Assembly: GCA_003244035.1 (NCBI GenBank)
Contig: QHBV01000223.1
Location: forward strand, 1 to 22,385
Reading direction: 5' to 3'
DNA length: 22,385 bases
DNA from: Solirubrobacterales bacterium
GTDB taxonomy: Bacteria; Actinomycetota; Thermoleophilia; Solirubrobacterales; Solirubrobacteraceae
The position numbers and the translations under genes are program-made. Positions 21,346 to 22,385 of the stretch are shown piece after piece (position 1 is the first letter of the stretch; every line of letters begins with the position of its first letter). The notes under the pieces were generated by a model. That model worked only from the letters and a program-made list of their open reading frames with translations. It was not told where the DNA came from and did no database searches.

Positions 21346-22385
21346 CCCGTCCCATTGTCGCGAATGCGCGCCTCCATCGAGCGCGCGTGCAGCTCGAAGC
21401 CCTCCGCCCGGGCCACGGGTGCCGCAGCCCGCGCCAGCTCGCCCGCATCGTCGATTCGGACCTCGGCGAAGCAGCGCAGGAAGTGCAGCGGCGAGAGCCC
21501 CGAGGCAAACCGGGCTGCCCCGCCCGTAGGCAGGATGTGGTTTGAGCCCGCGATGTAGTCGCCGAACGCGGTGCCGGCGGCGGTGCCAACGAACACGCAC
21601 CCCGCGCACGTGACGCGCGGGGCGAGCTGCTCGGCCTGCGGGCCGAGCAGCTGCAAGTGCTCCGGGGCGAGCGCCTGCGCGAGCGCGAGGGCCAGCTCGA
21701 GGTCGGGGACCCAAGCCAACCGCGCGAGCGCGCCGGTGTCGCGCGCGCCCTGCAGGGAAGAATCCAGCTGGTCCAGCAGCTCGGACGAGCTCGAGATCGC
21801 GATCACGAGCGACCCGGGGCCGTGCTCGGCCTGAGCCAGCAGGTCGAGCGCGAGCGGGCGGGGGTCGATGCCCGCGTCGGCGATCGCGACGAGATCGCTG
21901 GGCCCCGCGAACCCGTCGATCCCCACCTGCCCGAGCACCTGGCGCTTGGCCTCCTGCACGTACAGGTTGCCGGGGCCGACGATCACCTGCACGGCGCCGA
22001 CCGATTCGGTCCCGTGCGCCAGCGCAGCTACCGCCTGCGCTCCGCCCATCCGGTAGACGGCGCTCGCGCCGGTCAGCCCGCACGCCCCGAGGATCACCGG
22101 GTCGAGCTCACCGTCGCTCCCCGGAGGGGCGCACACGGCAACGTGCTCGACGCCCGCGGCACGAGCGCTCACCACCCCCATCACGACAGTACTGGGGTAC
22201 GGCGCCCGCCCGCCGGGGACATACACGCCGGCGCGCGCCACGGGAGACTCGCGCAGCAGCACGCGGTGGCGCGCGAACTCGACGGCGCGCGGGCCACCGC
22301 GCTCCATCACCGCGCTCGCGACTGCCGCGACGTTGTAGATCGCACGCTGCAACCCATCGCGGACCGCAGGATCGAGCCCTCTCGC
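21342..22385 (-). CDS. hisD: Histidinol dehydrogenase (partial, 5' end beyond the window)
   Basis: Zinc- and NAD-dependent enzyme for the last two steps of histidine synthesis, histidinol to histidine. The window holds 347 C-terminal residues; the frame is open through 22385, so about 80-90 N-terminal residues of the usual 430 lie outside. Seen: GVYVPGGRAPYPSTV, the NAD-region RMGGAQAVAALAHGTESV and VGPGNLYVQEAK, FAGPSDLVAIAD, the LLAQAEHGPGS catalytic Glu-His region, PEHLQL, and AGSNHILPTGGAARFASGLSP. Its stop overlaps hisB. The his operon promoter is outside the window. Confidence 0.96.
   Translation of the reverse strand, partial: ARGLDPAVRDGLQRAIYNVAAVASAVMERGGPRAVEFARHRVLLRESPVARAGVYVPGGRAPYPSTVVMGVVSARAAGVEHVAVCAPPGSDGELDPVILGACGLTGASAVYRMGGAQAVAALAHGTESVGAVQVIVGPGNLYVQEAKRQVLGQVGIDGFAGPSDLVAIADAGIDPRPLALDLLAQAEHGPGSLVIAISSSSELLDQLDSSLQGARDTGALARLAWVPDLELALALAQALAPEHLQLLGPQAEQLAPRVTCAGCVFVGTAAGTAFGDYIAGSNHILPTGGAARFASGLSPLHFLRCFAEVRIDDAGELARAAAPVARAEGFELHARSMEARIRDNGTG

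Overview
The window is high-GC actinobacterial chromosome, by eye about 70% G+C. Several things point to a Gram-positive, high-GC lineage: a sepF/yggT-type division cluster, a GT87-type membrane mannosyltransferase homologue, a monofunctional hisB in a hisD-B-H-A-F operon, and heavy use of GTG starts. Some conserved hypothetical proteins (the + strand gene at 13623, the small zinc protein at 18301) look to me like Thermoleophilia/Solirubrobacterales. That placement is inference from memory, not a search result.

Layout. (1) 64-4619, minus strand: the classic rpsB-tsf-pyrH-frr-uppS-cdsA operon. Genes overlap or nearly touch. It links translation (S2, EF-Ts, ribosome recycling factor), UMP kinase and lipid-carrier/phospholipid synthesis. 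Two members have unusual low-complexity additions: a Pro/Ala/Glu-rich tail of about 110 residues on S2, and three exact 9-residue basic repeats at the N-terminus of CdsA. (2) 4732-5979, minus: a polytopic GT87-like glycosyltransferase behind a structured, repeat-bearing leader. (3) 6148-10787, minus: pgeF-yggS-sepF-proC-yggT-lspA-rluD, a division/envelope cluster ending at a perfect 13-bp hairpin. (4) 10934-12217, minus: a membrane-anchored, phospholipase D/cardiolipin synthase-like protein. (5) 12295-15511: a zone of gene decay or assembly error. It holds moeA (+) broken by a one-base deletion, three 35-bp tandem repeats, a conserved hypothetical gene (+), the N-terminal stub of a RibD-C-type reductase (+), and an IS1182-type transposase remnant (-) that is both frameshifted and truncated. 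(6) 15599-16825, minus: a CCA-adding/poly(A) polymerase-type tRNA nucleotidyltransferase, divergent from (7) 16908-18251, plus: a membrane-anchored PQQ-type beta-propeller protein. It is followed by (8) 18301-18549, plus: an 82-residue protein with two Cys clusters. (9) 18558-22385, minus: the histidine operon hisD(partial)-hisB-hisH-hisA-hisF, running in from the right edge and meeting the small gene head-to-head at a hairpin.

Most of the window is housekeeping biology. I see no defence island, prophage, CRISPR array or obvious new multi-gene system. The best candidates for something undescribed are the S2 tail, the GGAGGT-rich leader at 6034-6103, the double zinc-knuckle protein, and the coupled hypothetical/reductase pair cut by the IS remnant. 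No intergenic stretch longer than 300 bases occurs; gaps are at most about 170 bases. I found no tRNA or rRNA gene.
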